From the NCBI GenBank assembly GCA_023014365.1, contig JAEBUN010000001.1, positions 310,001 through 374,000 on the forward strand: a stretch of 64,000 bases of DNA, given 5' to 3'. A model generated the notes under the pieces. The model saw only the letters and a list, made by a program, of their open reading frames with translations, made no database searches and was not told the DNA's origin. A program made the translations under genes and the position numbers. The DNA comes from Lepiota brunneoincarnata. Its lineage: Eukaryota > Basidiomycota > Agaricomycetes > Agaricales > Agaricaceae. Position 1 is the first letter of the stretch. Every line of letters begins with the position of its first letter. Positions 21,903 to 30,999 of the stretch are shown one piece after another.

Positions 21903-22293
21903 TGTAGAACAATGTAAGATATATTCAGTTGCGATGTGCAAGCTTGCTATTTACCTGTAGAACAATGTAAGATATACTACAAACAAGTTAGTACAGTAAT
22001 TAGTGGTATGAATAAAGTACTCACTTCAGTCACGACATGCAAGCTGAAGTGTGACTACATAATGTTTGCTATTTATAAAATACTATGGTACACGTGCTTG
22101 TCCGAAGACAATAAGCACAATATCATGTAGATAACAGACAGAGGAAGATGGTAAAGGCATAGTAGAAGTGGTACAAATGGTAGAGACTGTGCAAAAAGCA
22201 ATGGAGCGTGGGGGATGGGACAATAGCAGAGGGTGTGAAAGGAACGCCAGCAAAATGGAGATCGGAACTTGGCACGCGTTTGCAAGCCCGACA
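21903..22293 (-). repeat. Copia-A 5' LTR with internal 53-bp partial duplication
   Basis: Matches the 3' LTR from 21956 to 22293. The first 53 bp (21903-21955) are an extra copy of the LTR edge (TGTAGAACAATGTAAG) fused to an internal LTR segment. The outer end is abutted by gypsy-1. Confidence 0.85.
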
Positions 22294-22294
22294 T

Positions 22295-22678
22295 TGTTAC
22301 CCGGGTTAGGGGTTCGCTCTTGAGTAGCATGGGGTTCGACACAGGATGTCTATACAGACTTGGTCCTGTTCTACTAGGCGTGACTTAGAGACGATGGAGC
22401 ACTATAGTCCAGCCGGTTTAAGGGCAAAGAGTTATAGGAGGCAAGAACTGTATAACACTAAGATAAGGATACAAGGTATTGTACTGTATCCTTATATACT
22501 TCTAAGTGTGGCTGTACTCCTACTATAATAGTCCGGACCGAGGTAACTATGAGTCAGAGATAAGAGACATGAAGCATATGGTAAGAATCGTCCTTCTGAT
22601 GTACACTACTGATAGTTTCATAGTGACATGGGAAATGTAGCTAAAAATAACTGTCCTTCTGATGGAATTCTGATAACA
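22295..22678 (-). repeat. Gypsy-1 3' LTR
   Basis: 384 bp; pairs with 30070-30453. Related copies are the solo LTR at 32894-33310 and the gypsy-3 LTR at 45349-45737. Confidence 0.95.
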
Positions 22679-22715
22679 TTAGGTCTGTTTCTAGAGTTGT
22701 TTTCCATACAACTTG

Positions 22716-23984
22716 TTAATTTCCTTCTTCCGGGTACTCGGCTAGGTAGTTTGGTTCGTAATATTCAATCTGAGTTTGGTCGGTGGAGTCTGGTCTAGGG
22801 GGAATGACTGGGGAGAAGGTGGGAGTGGGAGTTCTGCGGAGATCGAGTATAGTGGCGGTTTCTGGGGATGGGGGTTGTCCTGGGTAGAAGATGTCGTACA
22901 GTAGGCATCTGAAGTGGGGACTTTCTATTCTTTCTTCTGGTGGAGTGGTTGGGTTTTCTTCAGAAGGAACCGCAGGGTTCTCCTGTGATATTTGATTCGG
23001 CCACGTTGTCGTAGCATTCCTCGTAGTAGTTGTCGTGAGTGAGGTCGATGTATCTATGATGAGTTGTGGGAGTGGTCGAGGGACGGGTTGTCGAATTTCT
23101 GGAGTAGGGGGCGTGTCGAGTCTTTCGACTTGGGCATTCGGTCCATTTGTGGCGCGGTTGGAAGACAGCGCAATGGGGGCATCTATATTTGATGCAGTCG
23201 TATGAGTAATGCCCTGGGGCATATTGCTTGCATCCGAGGCAAGCGAATTGGGGGCAATCCATAGCCCAGTGTCCTGTGTGTCTGCATTGGATACAGACTG
23301 ATCTGTTGGTGGTTTGGGGGTTGGTTCATGAGTGAACGGGATTGGGGGAGTTCCGAACCGGGATGTTGTTACTGGTGATGGTGTGGGTGGCATCCTTGGT
23401 GGGGGTGAGAAGTCTGAAGGGATTTCTGATACTGGTGGGCTTTCTTCCCTTGTTGGGGACAGTGGTGATGATTGCAGCAGTGGTTGTCGTGGTAGTGGTG
23501 GGGACGGTTGTGGTGGGGGGCTGCGAGGTATGTATCTCATCTCGCTTGGGTAGGTTCTTCGACACCTCGGACATGAGGCCTGATCTTGAGCAGAGAAGTC
23601 GCTCGAGTGATTCTGCCCAGGTACGTTGCGTATTGTACGCAGTAGCGAGAGCCTTAGTCTGTCGTACATGGTGGGTATAGTCATACCAGAGTTGTCGGTC
23701 GTATTCTGAAATTGAAGTCTGTTCCAATTTAGTCGTAAAGGCTCTGTCGGTGGCAGCCTCACGCAGATCTCCGTCAGAAAGGTGATCTGGTCCATATGAT
23801 CGTACTCCAGCTGTATGATATCTAAGGGAGGCGGCTGGGGCAGCTGTTGGTTCTGGGGTGTCGTTGGGGTCGGGGGTCTCATCCCTGAGGGAGGCGTATG
23901 TTGCGGCGAAGGTGTGAGAGGGGGTGTAGGGAGACGGGGCCGGAACAGGAGTTGTTTGAAGTGTAGTATGTTTGATGCTTGCAT
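22716..23984 (-). CDS. Gypsy-1 overlapping ORF (Pro/Ser/Thr-rich, 422 residues)
   Basis: ATG-initiated, unbroken frame in the +1 register relative to the zinc-knuckle ORF it overlaps; it ends 38 bp before the 3' LTR. Proline-, serine- and threonine-rich with an acidic end (YYEPNYLAEYPEEGN). It contains a CPRCRRTYPSE motif and a helical-looking segment near MYDRLRLSLLRTIRNV. No family recognised. At the DNA level its PNQISQEN region aligns with PNQTLQES in the corresponding gypsy-2 frame. Whether it is translated is unknown; compositional bias could help keep such a frame open. Confidence 0.5.
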   Translation of the reverse strand: MQASNILHFKQLLFRPRLPTPPLTPSPQHTPPSGMRPPTPTTPQNQQLPQPPPLDIIQLEYDHMDQITFLTEICVRLPPTEPLRLNWNRLQFQNTTDNSGMTIPTMYDRLRLSLLRTIRNVPGQNHSSDFSAQDQASCPRCRRTYPSEMRYIPRSPPPQPSPPLPRQPLLQSSPLSPTREESPPVSEIPSDFSPPPRMPPTPSPVTTSRFGTPPIPFTHEPTPKPPTDQSVSNADTQDTGLWIAPNSLASDASNMPQGITHTTASNIDAPIALSSNRATNGPNAQVERLDTPPTPEIRQPVPRPLPQLIIDTSTSLTTTTTRNATTTWPNQISQENPAVPSEENPTTPPEERIESPHFRCLLYDIFYPGQPPSPETATILDLRRTPTPTFSPVIPPRPDSTDQTQIEYYEPNYLAEYPEEGN

Positions 23985-24084
23985 TGTTTATGATGACGAC
24001 AGAGGATAATGAGGAGGTTGGTGAAGGTGTTGTTGAAAAGGGGGGAGTAGTTTGGGGGCAAGTGAGGTCAAGGTTCATGGGCAT
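22960..24084 (-). pseudogene. Gypsy-1 zinc-knuckle accessory ORF (one in-frame stop)
   Basis: Starts with an ATG four bases after the integrase stop and in the same frame, so it could be reached by readthrough or re-initiation. About 374 codons with one TGA near 23326. The N-terminus is Thr/Ser/Pro-rich, followed by a helical part (SISEYDRQLWYDYTHHV). Then come CIQCRHTGHWAMDC (CX2CX4HX4C), CLGCKQYAPGHYSYDC (CX2CX6HX4C) and CPHC. The C-terminus VAESNITGEPCGSF matches IAESNITGEPVGLY of gypsy-2, showing homology. It occupies the env position but has no membrane segment, so it is probably nucleic-acid binding. Confidence 0.65.
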
Positions 24085-24087
24085 CTT

Positions 24088-27000
24088 TTAAGTACGTTTG
24101 GTGTGGGAGCGAAGTTGTCTTTGGTTGGTTCTGGTGGGTTCCTGTTCTTTCTGGAGGATTCCATGAGCTTCTTTATACTCGGTTAAGTATTCTTCGGCGT
24201 TTGTATGAAGTGTTTCATCAGTGATCCATTCATTCTCCGTGTGGGAGTATCCTTTCCATTTGATGTAGTATTGGAGTTTTCCGCGGTGTTGGCGGTGATT
24301 TAGGATGGCTTCTATTTTGTATTCCTCTTCTTCATTGATGATGTCTGGTGGTGGTGGAGTCGGATGAGATCCGTATGCTTCTGTTTCGGTGTATGGAGTT
24401 AGAAGGTTTCTGTGGAATATTGGATGTATCTTCCATTTGATCGGAAGTTTTAGTTTGTAGGTGAGTGGCGATAAGACTTCTGTGATAAGGAAGGGTCCTA
24501 GTTGTTTTGGGGATATTTTGTTGGAAATGAAGGGAAGTTTGAGGTTCTTGGCTTCTAGCCATACTTTTTGACGTGTTTCAAGGGGTTTGACAGTTCTTCT
24601 GGTTCTTTGTTTCATAATATCGGCGGAGAGTTGATGTGCCGCGTGTGCTTCTTTTCTGGCATCATCAAGGAGTCTGATGCGTTCGTCTACTGATGGAAAG
24701 TTCGATGTTTCCATTATCGTGGGTATCGGTGGAGGGTTGTATCCCATGATTAGTTCAAATGGGGATTTCTGCCTTGAGGCATGTATTTTGGAGTTGTGTG
24801 CGAACTCGGCGATAGGGAGGGTTTCTGACCAGTCAAGGGGGTTTCTGGTGCAGTATATGGCAAGATAGGTTTCGATTTCCTGATTGTATCGTTTGGTAGA
24901 ACCATCTGTCTGGGGGTGGTATGCAGTTGAGAATGCTTGTTGGATGTTTAGTTGTTTGGCTAGTTGTCGGAGGGAGTTGGCTGCGAATCTGGGGTCTCGA
25001 TCTGATATGATTTTGTCGGGTAGTCTGAATCTGGTGAAGACTTTTTCTATTAATAGTTGTCCGATGTTGTCGGCATTTGATCGATCTGAGGTTGGGATGA
25101 AAATTACCCCCTTCGTAAGGCCGTGGTCCACCATGGACAATATCGCATTATGGCCGGTGCTAGGTGGTAGACCGGTGATAAGATCCCATGAGATCTGGGC
25201 AAATGGGCGTTTAGATGCTGGTGGAGGGATCGGTTGGGTCGGTGCGCGATCCGGTCTGCGTATAATTTTATGTTGCTGACACTCTGGACAGCCTTTGACG
25301 TAGTTCTTTATGAACATTGACATTCCTGGCCAATATACTTCTTTCTTAGCGAGGCAGTACGTTTCTTGTTCTCCAGGGTGACCACGTGTAGGGTGGTCGT
25401 GGTATCTTGCGATGACATCGCGTCTGAGTTGGAGGTCCTCTGGAATGATGACACGTTCTTGGAACATGAGGAGTGAACCATTTGGGGTCGGAACTGTTCC
25501 GAAGTCCTTATCGGCGGCGTTAGGGTGGGTTTCTTTTAGGAGTTTGAACGCTTCGGTGGTTCTAGCATCGTATTTGGGTGATTCCGTGATTCTTTCTTGG
25601 AGTTCCATATCGATGGTGGCGATAAAGAGGTGTTCTGGGAGTATTGTGATCAGGTTTTGGTTTTCTATGTCAGCGGTGGCGACAAAGAGGTTGTTTGGAA
25701 GCATAGTGACGTCTTCGTTATCATTATCTTCATCAGGGGTATGGTCTGGATGTCTTGATAGGGCGTCTGGTGCAGGGATTTTTGATCCTGGGACGTGTTC
25801 TAATTTGAAGTTGTAGTCAGCGAGGGTCTGGACCCATCATGCTTGTCGGCGGTTAATTTTCTGGGGTTTACGCCAGTATGTGAGGTTTTGGTGGGTCCGT
25901 TCTGATACGGACGGTATGGGGGCTGCCAAGAAGGTAGTGGCGCCATTCTTCAAGGGCTCGGATAATAGCGAGGAGTTCCCTGTCATAGATGCCGTAATTG
26001 CGTTCCGCTGGTCCGAACGTCTTCGAATAGAATGATATGGGTTTCCGTATTCCGTTGATGTCGTATTGATACAGGACAGCTCCTGATGCAAATTTAGAAG
26101 CATCGGCTTCTATTTCGAAGGGTTTTGTGGAGTTGGGCATGAGGAGTATCGGTTCCTTTAGGAATTCGTTCTTGAGCGTTTCGAACGCTTTCTGTTGTTC
26201 TTCTTTCCATTCAAATTTGTTTGATTTGGAAAGGAGTTGGTTCAGGGGTTTGGTGTGGTGGGAGTAGCTGCGGATGAACTTCTGGTAGAAGTTACAAAAT
26301 CCGATGAATTTCCGAATGTGTCGGACTGTTTTTGGTACTGGCCAATCTTCTATCCCTTTGAGTTTTCCAGGATCCATTTTGATCTCGTCTGGCATGATGA
26401 TCATGCCGAGATATTTGAGTCGTTGTTTGTTGAACTCGCATTTCTCCGTTTTGAGGTAGAGGTCATTTTCCTGTAGGATTTGCAGTACTTTTTCCGTAAG
26501 TCGGTCGGTTTCTTCTTGGGTTTTGCTGTAGATTAGGATATCATCCATGTAAATGATGATTCCTCCTTTCTCCATTATTTCAGAGAATAACGTATCCATC
26601 ATATGTTGGAATGTCGCGGGACTATTGCAAAGTCCGAAAAACATAACAGTTGGTTCAAAAAGACCCATGGGAGTCTTGAACGCTGCTTTCCATTGATCGC
26701 CATCTTTGATTCTGACGTTATTGTATCCTAGGTGGACGTTGAGTTTGGTGAAGTATTTAGCTCCTTTGAGTTTATCCATGATCGAGGAAATCATGGGGAT
26801 TGGGTAAGTGTTTTTGACGGTGTGATCATTTAGATAATGATAGTCTTGGCAGGGTCGGAGGTCTCCTCCTTTCTTGGCAACGAAGAAGAAGGGTGATGCC
26901 ATAGGGGATTTTGAGGGGCGGATGTAACCTTTTCGGAGGTTTTTGTCTATGAATTCCTTCAGTGCTTTTTCTTCAGCAGGTGCCACTTGATAAGGTTTCA

Positions 27001-27930
27001 TTGATTTTGCTTCGAATGTCGGTTTTAGTTCAATTTCGTGATCAAACGTTCTTGATGGTGGGAATTGTTCGGAGGCTTTCTTGTTGAATATTCTGGCCCA
27101 TCGGGCAAATCTCTGAGGGATCTCGGGTGGTTCTTTGTTTGATTCTGGTTGTTTTCCTTTTTGGTTTGCCGATTTTGTCAGGTTGTGTTGCTTGTTGTGG
27201 AGCGTTGTGGCATGTGTAGCTTTGGTGTTTACTTCTAATGGGGTTAGAAGCATCGGGTTCATCTCTCTTTCCAGAGAGAAGGTATTGAGGTCAACATTTG
27301 ACAGATTGACGTATTCTTCAGGGTTTTCCTCGGGTTGAGAAGTTTTTCCAGCTATTATGTCCATGGCGATGGAGTTGAGTTTGACAGGTCATCGTAGGGT
27401 TCTGAGGAGTTTGGAAAAGTCTTGGTGATCGATTTGTGGTTTCCAAGAAAACATCTTGGTCTTCCAGTTGATGTCGGGATTGTATTGTTCCAACCAGGGA
27501 AATCCGATGATGAGGTCTTTCTCACCAGTATTTGTGACGTATGCTTCTAGCGTGCAGTCTCTTCCATCAATGATGGTTCTGATTTTGATGTATTCATGGA
27601 TCTTGCCATGTTGATTATCAGTTCTGTCAACATTACTGAGTGGAATTGGTTGGTCCAGCTGTTTGGTTTGATAACCATGTCGTTCAATGACTTTATGGGA
27701 TATGAAGTTCCCTTGGGCTCCTGAGTCTATCAGGGCGGTGATGGCCACGGGTTTTGATGTCCGTTCACTCCAAATCTTGATGGGTAAGAAAAGGGATCAT
27801 TTATTCGGGGATAGTCGTAATTGTACAGAGTTTATTGAGAAAATGTCCTTCTGGGAGTGAGAGTACAAAATGTCCTTCTGAGTTCTGGAACGTGCAGGGG
27901 CACATCTGTCGACAGCGTTCCTTTTTAAAA
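24088..27930 (-). pseudogene. Gypsy-1 pol (protease, RT, RNase H, integrase, chromodomain)
   Basis: Protease LIDSGAQGNFISHKV (near 27,720). RT has the primer-grip area [23 protein letters not shown] and [11 protein letters not shown]. RNase H has EIEADASKFASGAVLYQ and YDRELLAIIRALEEW. Integrase has an HHCC module (HPGEQETYCLAKK to CPECQQHK) and core ISWDLITGL, ISDRDPRF and HPQTDGSTKRYNQEIE. The chromodomain EEEYKIEAILNHR...YYIKWKGYSHTENEW is at 24180-24340. One extra base near 25,895 shifts the frame, TGA replaces Arg in QA*WVQT, and TGA lies between protease and RT (LR*PVKL). Pol starts in the -1 frame over the gag stop. Chromodomain integrases target chromatin. Confidence 0.93.
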
Positions 27931-27934
27931 ATCC
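27920..27934 (-). other. Candidate -1 frameshift site at the gag stop (T5A5 run)
   Basis: On the minus strand gag ends GAT TTT TAA while the pol frame reads GGA TTT TTA AAA AGG across the same bases. The same run occurs at the corresponding gag end in gypsy-3 (near 47,900). This suggests slippage on the U-run at the stop codon. Confidence 0.4.
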
Positions 27935-29703
27935 TGGAATGGACGCATCTCCGGATCCTCGGCTAGCGCGGAGTGGAGTTCTTGTTGGAGTTTGGGGTCG
28001 AGATCATCGACCATTTGGTGCATCCGAGATGCGACTTCTGCGACGGCAAGGGAATACTTGCATTGCGGTGATTGTTGGGCATTCTGGTTTGGAAATCTGG
28101 GACAAGTGTTTTGTTGTCCAGGAAAGGGACGGTTGGGGTTTCTCGCAGGACGAGGAGGGTTGGTACGCATCCCTGGGAAGCGTCTCACTAGCGGTGGTTG
28201 AGGGCATTTGCTGACCCAATGATCTTTGGCTCCACATCGGAAGCATTCCTGGTTTTGGTATGATTTCATTTGCTGTCTGGTGACAACGGCGTCTAACTCC
28301 AACGGTTCTTGTGTGGAGTTTTCTTCGGTATATTCTGGTTGTGGGATTTCGGGATAAGGATCCTCGAATCCTTCTTCTATTGTGACATGGTCTACTTCCA
28401 TGGCATGTGGGTCGCGTGGGGTGAATCGTGGAGCGTTGCTCCTTTGGTAGAACTGTGCATAGGGCACGTTATTGTTTGGACGACTTGGTCCGCGGTTGGG
28501 TTGGTATTGGTTTCTTTGGGGAAACGTGTTTCTGGGGGTGCCGTAGAGGGCGTTGATTCAGCAGAAATTGTCGTCGAGTTTATTTGCTCAGGTGTACCAA
28601 GCGGTGATAGTTGTCGGAGGGTTTTCCAATTCGTCGATCTTCATGGCAATATGGCGATCGATTGCCTTGCGGTATAGATCGATTAGAGTGCGATCTTCAT
28701 TTAATCCGGATTGTCAGACGAGTTCTTTGAACTGAGCATTGAACTCGGTCATTGGTTTGCCTGCTTGATGCAGGGTTTGAAGTCGGGTATGCACGTACGC
28801 ATGTTCGTCTGCTGGGGTGAAGTTGGCTCTAAGTCAAGTGGTGAAGTTGTCCCATGACTCCATGGCTATGGGTTGCCCTTGTTGAGTTTGGGCATTTCTC
28901 TCATGGAGGTATTGTCTAGCCCAGGCTTGGGCATCTCCTGATTGCATCGTCGAAAGGACGAATAGGGTCCTAGCAAGGTCGGTGTTGTAGGTGGTCGCAT
29001 TAGCGAGCATGTAAACTTCACATTGGAAGATCCAATCTTCAAATAGTCTTCTAGTTCCATTGAAGGTGATGGGTTTGAGGAGTCCTAACTCCTTTGGGGT
29101 AGCTGTGGCTGCCATTATTTGTAGTTGTCCGGGTGGCAGCGGCGGTGGTGGTGATGGTGGTTGTGTTGGTCGTAAAGGAGGAGCCGGTAGGGCTAAGGGT
29201 ACGGTTGGTGCGGGTAATGCGGGTGGTTGTGGATCAGGATCCGATTGGTTGTCGTCTGTTATATAGACGTCTGAATCGTTATCTATGGGAGTTTTTCCTC
29301 GGTTGAGTTCGACGAAGGCTTCGTGTCTTGACAGGAGATTCTCTTCAGAACCTGTGAGTTTTCTTGGTTGTTGTACGGCCTGTTGAAGTCTTTTGAGTTC
29401 AACTGGGGAAAGTTGGTTTGCGATGATATCGCGTTTTTCTTGTTCTTCACGTTGTCTTTGTTTTTCGGCTAATGCGGCTGAGAAGCTTGATGATGTTGTT
29501 GGGACTAGTTGAGTGGACATTGATGCACGTGGTTTAGGTGAATCAAATGGGGATGGAGGATAGAACGGGGGTGGTTTCTGAGTAAGGATAGGGTTTCTTC
29601 TGGGATCTGGGTTTTGGGTTCCTGATCCTGAGATTCTGCTTCTCGATTTGGGAGGAGGGGGAGGTGATGGGGATTCTCGGGCTGAGAATTTCTTTGGAGG
29701 CAT
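27925..29703 (-). pseudogene. Gypsy-1 gag
   Basis: One frame of 592 residues interrupted by four TGA codons between 28836 and 28555. It starts MPPKKFSARESPSPPPPPK; the capsid region has LLKPITFNGTRRLFEDWIFQ; the zinc knuckle CFRCGAKDHWVSKC is near 28,225. At the second and fourth stop the gypsy-3 comparison suggests CGA as ancestor; the third TGA is shared with gypsy-3. Confidence 0.9.
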
Positions 29704-29715
29704 GGTGATATTTGT

Positions 29716-30060
29716 CTAGCGATCAATTATTGCTAGAAGTATGAAGAATTGGGTGGCAATTATGGATATTCCTGAATACAGGTTCCACGATCTGACGACA
29801 CAGCAGTGGCAGGGGCACGTGATGCGTTCGAGTTCTAGGGTGATGATTCGGTAGGCGATGAGGGTGGCGGTAGAAGTGAAGACGAAAATGAGTAGGTAAG
29901 CCAGATCTTCTGGCGGGGAGAGGTTGAGGGACGTAGCGATGGCTACACAGAGAGGCGGTTTTCTTTCGCACGTTGTTTTGAACAACCAGGGTACCTCGAC
30001 GCGTTCAGTACGTCGGCAGAGCAGAGCAGAGGGCGAGCAAGAGATAAGCAGCAGAGTATC
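29716..30060 (-). other. Gypsy-1 leader ORF without ATG, in frame with gag
   Basis: The leader between the 5' LTR and gag is open for about 114 codons in the gag frame and ends with TAG four codons before the gag ATG. It lacks an ATG; a near-cognate start would be needed. It encodes hydrophobic stretches (LAYLLIFVFTSTATLIAY and IIATQFFILLAII) around a Cys-rich ITCPCHCC. Gypsy-3 keeps the TAG and the segments at 45838-46096. Possible membrane leader or readthrough product; function unknown. Confidence 0.3.
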
Positions 30061-30069
30061 TTAGTGTTT

Positions 30070-30453
30070 TGTTACCCAGGTTAGGGGTTCGCTCTTGAGT
30101 AGCACAGGGTTCGACACAGGATGTCTATACAGACTTGGTCCTGTTCTACTAGGCATGACTTGGAGACGATGGAGCACTATAGTCCAGCCGGTTTAAGGAC
30201 AAAGAGTTATAGGAGGCAAGAACTGTATAACACTAAGATAAGGATACAAGGTATTGTACTGTATCCTTATATACTTCTAAGTGTGGCTGTACTCCTACTA
30301 TAATAGTCCGGACTGAGGTAACTATGAGTCAGAGATAAGAGACATGAGGCATATGGTAAGAATTGTCCTTCTGATGTACACTACTGATAGTTTCATAGTG
30401 ACATGGGAAATGTAGCTAAAAATAACTGTCCTTCTGATGGAATTCTGATAACA
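30070..30453 (-). repeat. Gypsy-1 5' LTR
   Basis: 384 bp copy paired with 22295-22678, followed by the GACAT duplication. Confidence 0.95.
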
Positions 30454-30462
30454 GACATGGCA

Positions 30463-30849
30463 ATCTCTACCTGTCGTGGTCATTCCCATGTGAGGGAGGA
30501 AACGCGCTTGCAAGCAGAACTTCATGCATGCTCCCTCCCCAGCATTATGCTATCAATCCCAACGTGTCTCGACTCCCAAGGCATTGTGCTTCCCGGTGGC
30601 ACAATGCCCCTCTCGTTCTCTAGCATAGTTCTCATCTCTGTTTCCATAGATACTCATTCTTCTTCCTTTGCAACGTATTCTAGTAGTCATAGCTAATTGT
30701 CCTCTGGGTAGTATAAAGCTCAGGTGCTCGTGCACCTTGGGGAGTTAGTTCTCCAGACCCACTTTTTGTCTCAATCCCTTTCTTCCACTCTTTTGTATCT
30801 CAAACCTACTGTCTTTACTCATCTAATCATCACACTCATTTGTCTCCCT
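30463..30849. other. Host DNA beyond the copia-A insertion
   Basis: About 390 bp of non-repetitive sequence that, before insertion, was continuous with 12154 and thus with the upstream region of the minus-strand gene at 10778-12119. Minus-strand ATG codons near 30,530 could begin a lost first exon (a GTAGAG donor lies near 30,467), but nothing proves it. A CTTTATAC element near 30,714 on the minus strand could be the old promoter. Confidence 0.4.
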
Positions 30850-30940
30850 CATCCCCAAGGGATGGGTGTATATAACAAGTAATTACTTATATATCACAAT
30901 TCATCACTAACTAGTAAGTGATCTGTCACTTTATTTAACA
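30850..30940 (-). repeat. Copia-B family LTR fragment
   Basis: 91 bp colinear with 13281-13371 (CATCCCCAAGGGATGGG to TTATTTAACA) with about seven differences. A 3'-truncated relic with no matching partner nearby. Confidence 0.85.
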
Positions 30941-30999
30941 TATACACATATAATCATTCCTTGATAATGTCCCACACACATCACTGAATTCACCCATCC

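Larger units (their letters stand above)
22295..30453 (-). mobile_element. Gypsy-1: chromodomain Ty3/gypsy element with extra 3' ORFs
   Basis: 8159 bp, minus strand, between 384-bp LTRs (22295-22678 and 30070-30453; TGTTACC..GATAACA on the + strand). The GACAT target duplication is at 22290-22294 and 30454-30458. The LTRs differ at about nine sites, all transitions by eye. Order: leader, gag, protease, RT, RNase H, integrase, chromodomain, then two overlapping extra ORFs. Several TGA stops and one frameshift make it defective. Confidence 0.95.
12160..30457 (-). mobile_element. Copia-A: Ty1/copia retrotransposon carrying two nested insertions
   Basis: Minus-strand copia element. The 3' LTR is 12160-12497 and the 5' LTR is 21903-22293. 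The target duplication TGGCA stands at 12155-12159 and at 30458-30462, on the far side of gypsy-1, so gypsy-1 inserted afterwards at the outer LTR edge. Copia-B sits inside its RT/RNase H region. Coding parts contain many stops (for example TGA inside DR*ATSGYAFL), so the element is dead. Without the nested copies it is about 5.1 kb. Order gag-PR-INT-RT-RNase H is the copia order. Confidence 0.93.

Noticed and set aside
23332..23680. Gly/Val-rich plus-strand ORFs opposite gypsy-1 accessory ORFs
   Set aside because: Antisense of Pro/Thr-rich coding sequence; low-complexity shadows.
30850..30940. Fragment as the 5' LTR of copia-C
   Set aside because: It is the antisense start of a copia-B family LTR, has the wrong orientation for copia-C, and no primer site follows it.
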